In this document: in pieces, positions 6,868 through 7,823 of the stretch
How the letters are laid out: every line of letters starts with the position of its first letter
How positions within the stretch are numbered: the stretch's first letter is position 1
The notes under the pieces: model-generated
Told to the model about the DNA's origin: nothing
What the model saw: the letters and a program-made list of their open reading frames with translations, nothing else
The model's database searches: none
Made by a program: the position numbers and the translations under genes
Source of the DNA: Prevotellaceae bacterium
Lineage (GTDB): Bacteria; Bacteroidota; Bacteroidia; Bacteroidales; UBA932
Length of the DNA: 7,823 nucleotides
Assembly (NCBI GenBank): GCA_031259935.1
Contig: JAIRKV010000291.1
Location: 1-7,823 of the forward strand
Direction of reading: 5' to 3'

Positions 6868-7315
6868 TATTGTTTTTCAGGAAATTCCCAACGAAGTAAC
6901 GCTTGCTGTCAACATTTCCAACTGTCCCAATAATTGCGAAGGCTGCCACAGCCCATATCTTCGCGAAGACACAGGCGAAATGCTGAACGAAAACCTGATT
7001 GCCGCATGGATTGAAAAATACGGAAAAGCAATCACATGTATCTGTTTTATGGGCGGAGATGCCGAACCCTGCGAAGTGGAACGATTAGCCGCTTTTATAC
7101 ATGCATTTACCGACAGAAAAATAAAAACAGGCTGGTACTCGGGACAAGCCTCGCTGCCGGACGGCATTTCACCGGCAAATTTCAACTATATTAAACTCGG
7201 CGCATACTTTAATCACCTTGGCGGACTTAACAAACCAACTACAAACCAGCGCCTCTACATTGTAGAAAACGAAACAATGACCGACATCACCGACAGATTC
7301 TGGAAACACGGTTAA
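6845..7315 (+). CDS. nrdG: Anaerobic ribonucleotide reductase activating protein (radical SAM)
   Basis: Radical S-adenosylmethionine activase that installs the glycyl radical on NrdD. The 156-residue length is typical. The [4Fe-4S] ligands are visible as C27-x3-C31-x2-C34 (CPNNCEGCH), and a glycine-rich SAM-binding stretch MGGDAE is at residues 69-74. The N-terminal MLRYVNFDIVFQEIPNEVTLAVNISNC is typical of Bacteroidota NrdG. The gene overlaps the end of nrdD by 23 bp in another frame, so translation of the pair is probably coupled. It is the last recognisable gene of the operon. No clear terminator follows; the next element is the promoter of the second riboswitch, 79 bp after the stop codon. 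Confidence 0.96.
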   Translation: MLRYVNFDIVFQEIPNEVTLAVNISNCPNNCEGCHSPYLREDTGEMLNENLIAAWIEKYGKAITCICFMGGDAEPCEVERLAAFIHAFTDRKIKTGWYSGQASLPDGISPANFNYIKLGAYFNHLGGLNKPTTNQRLYIVENETMTDITDRFWKHG

Positions 7316-7394
7316 TTCCTCTACCGTTCTGCTGTTGGCTGCTGAAACAAACAGTAAATGAAAAATAAATTTTATCGTACATTAAAATTTTTAT

Positions 7395-7402
7395 TACTTT
7401 TG
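7395..7402 (+). promoter_or_regulatory. -7 promoter element of riboswitch copy 2
   Basis: TACTTTTG is a perfect -7 match, and the DNA from here through the first bases of the aptamer (7395-7418) is identical to 3201-3224 at copy 1. No TTTG occurs about 19 bp upstream (the region reads TTTATCG near 7371-7377), so the -33 half is weak. Transcription should start near 7408, the first base of P1. Confidence 0.65.
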
Positions 7403-7407
7403 CACAA

Positions 7408-7587
7408 ATTTTGGTGATACCTGTTCCATTCGGAAAAGGTATTGAAAAGGGAATCAGGTGCAAATCCTGAACAGACCCGCTGCTGTAAGCTCCGTACAAA
7501 TCTTTGAGCAATACGCAAACCACTGCTCTGTAAAAAGAGTGGGAAGGACGTTTCAAAGATGGAGCAAGTCAGAAGACCTGCCAGAAT
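7408..7587 (+). promoter_or_regulatory. Cobalamin (B12) riboswitch aptamer, copy 2
   Basis: A second complete cobalamin aptamer, again 180 nt. P1 is ATTTTGG (7408-7414) with CCAGAAT (7581-7587), where a T-G wobble replaces a T-A pair of copy 1. The P2-region hairpin is strong (ATACCT with AGGTAT, plus TTCC with GGAA). P4 is perfectly paired (TCAGG 7454-7458 with CCTGA 7466-7470). P5 is ACAG/CTGT (7471-7474 with 7483-7486) with loop ACCCGCTG. CCACTG, GGAAGG and the B12 box at 7567-7582 follow. The gene it controls is to the right, mostly outside the window. A B12 uptake component or another B12-related function would be expected. Confidence 0.95.
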
Positions 7588-7714
7588 ATTTATGGTTTAA
7601 AGCTTTCGAGGAATAAGGCTTGAGACGGACATGACAAATATAATGATTTACAGTCGGCATCTTTGCAAGTTTATCCCAACATTATTTTAGAAAGTAATTT
7701 TAAGGTTTGTAATT
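7588..7714 (+). promoter_or_regulatory. Expression platform and leader of riboswitch copy 2
   Basis: The P13-like hairpin is conserved: AGCTTT (7601-7606) pairs with AAGGCT (7615-7620) around loop CGAGGAAT, extended by A7600-T7621 and GTTT/GAGAC (7595 to 7626). The loop has GAGG (7608-7611) facing CCGC of the P5 loop (7477-7480), giving three of four kissing pairs, against four of four in copy 1. The rest of the leader aligns with copy 1 (ATGATTTA, TTTGCA, ACATTATTTT in the same order). No intrinsic terminator is seen. Confidence 0.65.
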
Positions 7715-7794
7715 CATGCAGCCTGTAAAATTATTTTCTATTTCCATACGAAGGCTGTTTTGGAAGATTTATTAACTTTTAAACAGTTTTATAT

Positions 7795-7823
7795 ATGACT
7801 CAAATTTTACACAAAATCAAAGC
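7795..7823 (+). CDS. Possible start of the gene controlled by riboswitch copy 2 (partial)
   Basis: An ATG at 7795 opens a frame (MTQILHKIKA) that runs off the right edge without a stop. The upstream sequence is A+T-rich without a Shine-Dalgarno sequence, like other starts here, and the distance from the riboswitch is plausible. Ten residues are too few to identify a product, and the true start could lie beyond the window. Confidence 0.35.

Noticed and set aside
7332..7353. CTGTT/AACAG inverted repeat after nrdG as a possible operon terminator.
   Set aside because: The stem is only 5 bp, the loop is long and no T run follows, so it does not qualify as an intrinsic terminator.
7287..7556. Minus-strand open frame of 89 codons overlapping the end of nrdG and riboswitch copy 2.
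   Set aside because: It runs antisense through conserved RNA structure and has no recognisable protein family; it is a by-product of the plus-strand features.

Overview
The window looks like a piece of a Bacteroidota chromosome, probably from an anaerobe of the Bacteroidales type. The support is an A+T-rich composition, starts that mostly lack a Shine-Dalgarno sequence, several perfect copies of the Bacteroidota -7 promoter element TAnnTTTG, and protein families typical of that phylum. All genes recognised lie on the plus strand.

Region 1 (1-2721) is a complete valS (valyl-tRNA synthetase) with a likely promoter just upstream. Region 2 (2746-3015) is a stand-alone tRNA-Lys(TTT) gene with its own promoter and a Rho-independent terminator about 105 bp further on. 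Region 3 (3016-3200) is non-coding and very A+T-rich, with short GTTAAT-type repeats.

Region 4 (3201-7315) is the centre of interest. A promoter leads directly into a cobalamin (B12) riboswitch, followed by four closely spaced genes: a DUF6580-like membrane protein (candidate corrinoid-related transporter), a cysteine-rich DUF2284 protein, nrdD (class III anaerobic ribonucleotide reductase) and nrdG (its radical-SAM activase). No internal promoter or terminator was found, so the genes probably form one B12-repressed operon. When cobalamin is scarce the cell would make both a putative uptake protein and a ribonucleotide reductase that needs no B12. This fits a genome that also has a B12-dependent class II enzyme (NrdJ), which is not in this window.

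Region 5 (7395-7823) is a second promoter plus cobalamin riboswitch. Both aptamers are 180 nt, and the similarity continues through about 130 nt of downstream leader. The gene it controls lies beyond the right edge; only a possible start codon at 7795 is visible. The two copies differ at informative positions (P4 stem and L5-L13 kissing loop), which suggests different tuning.
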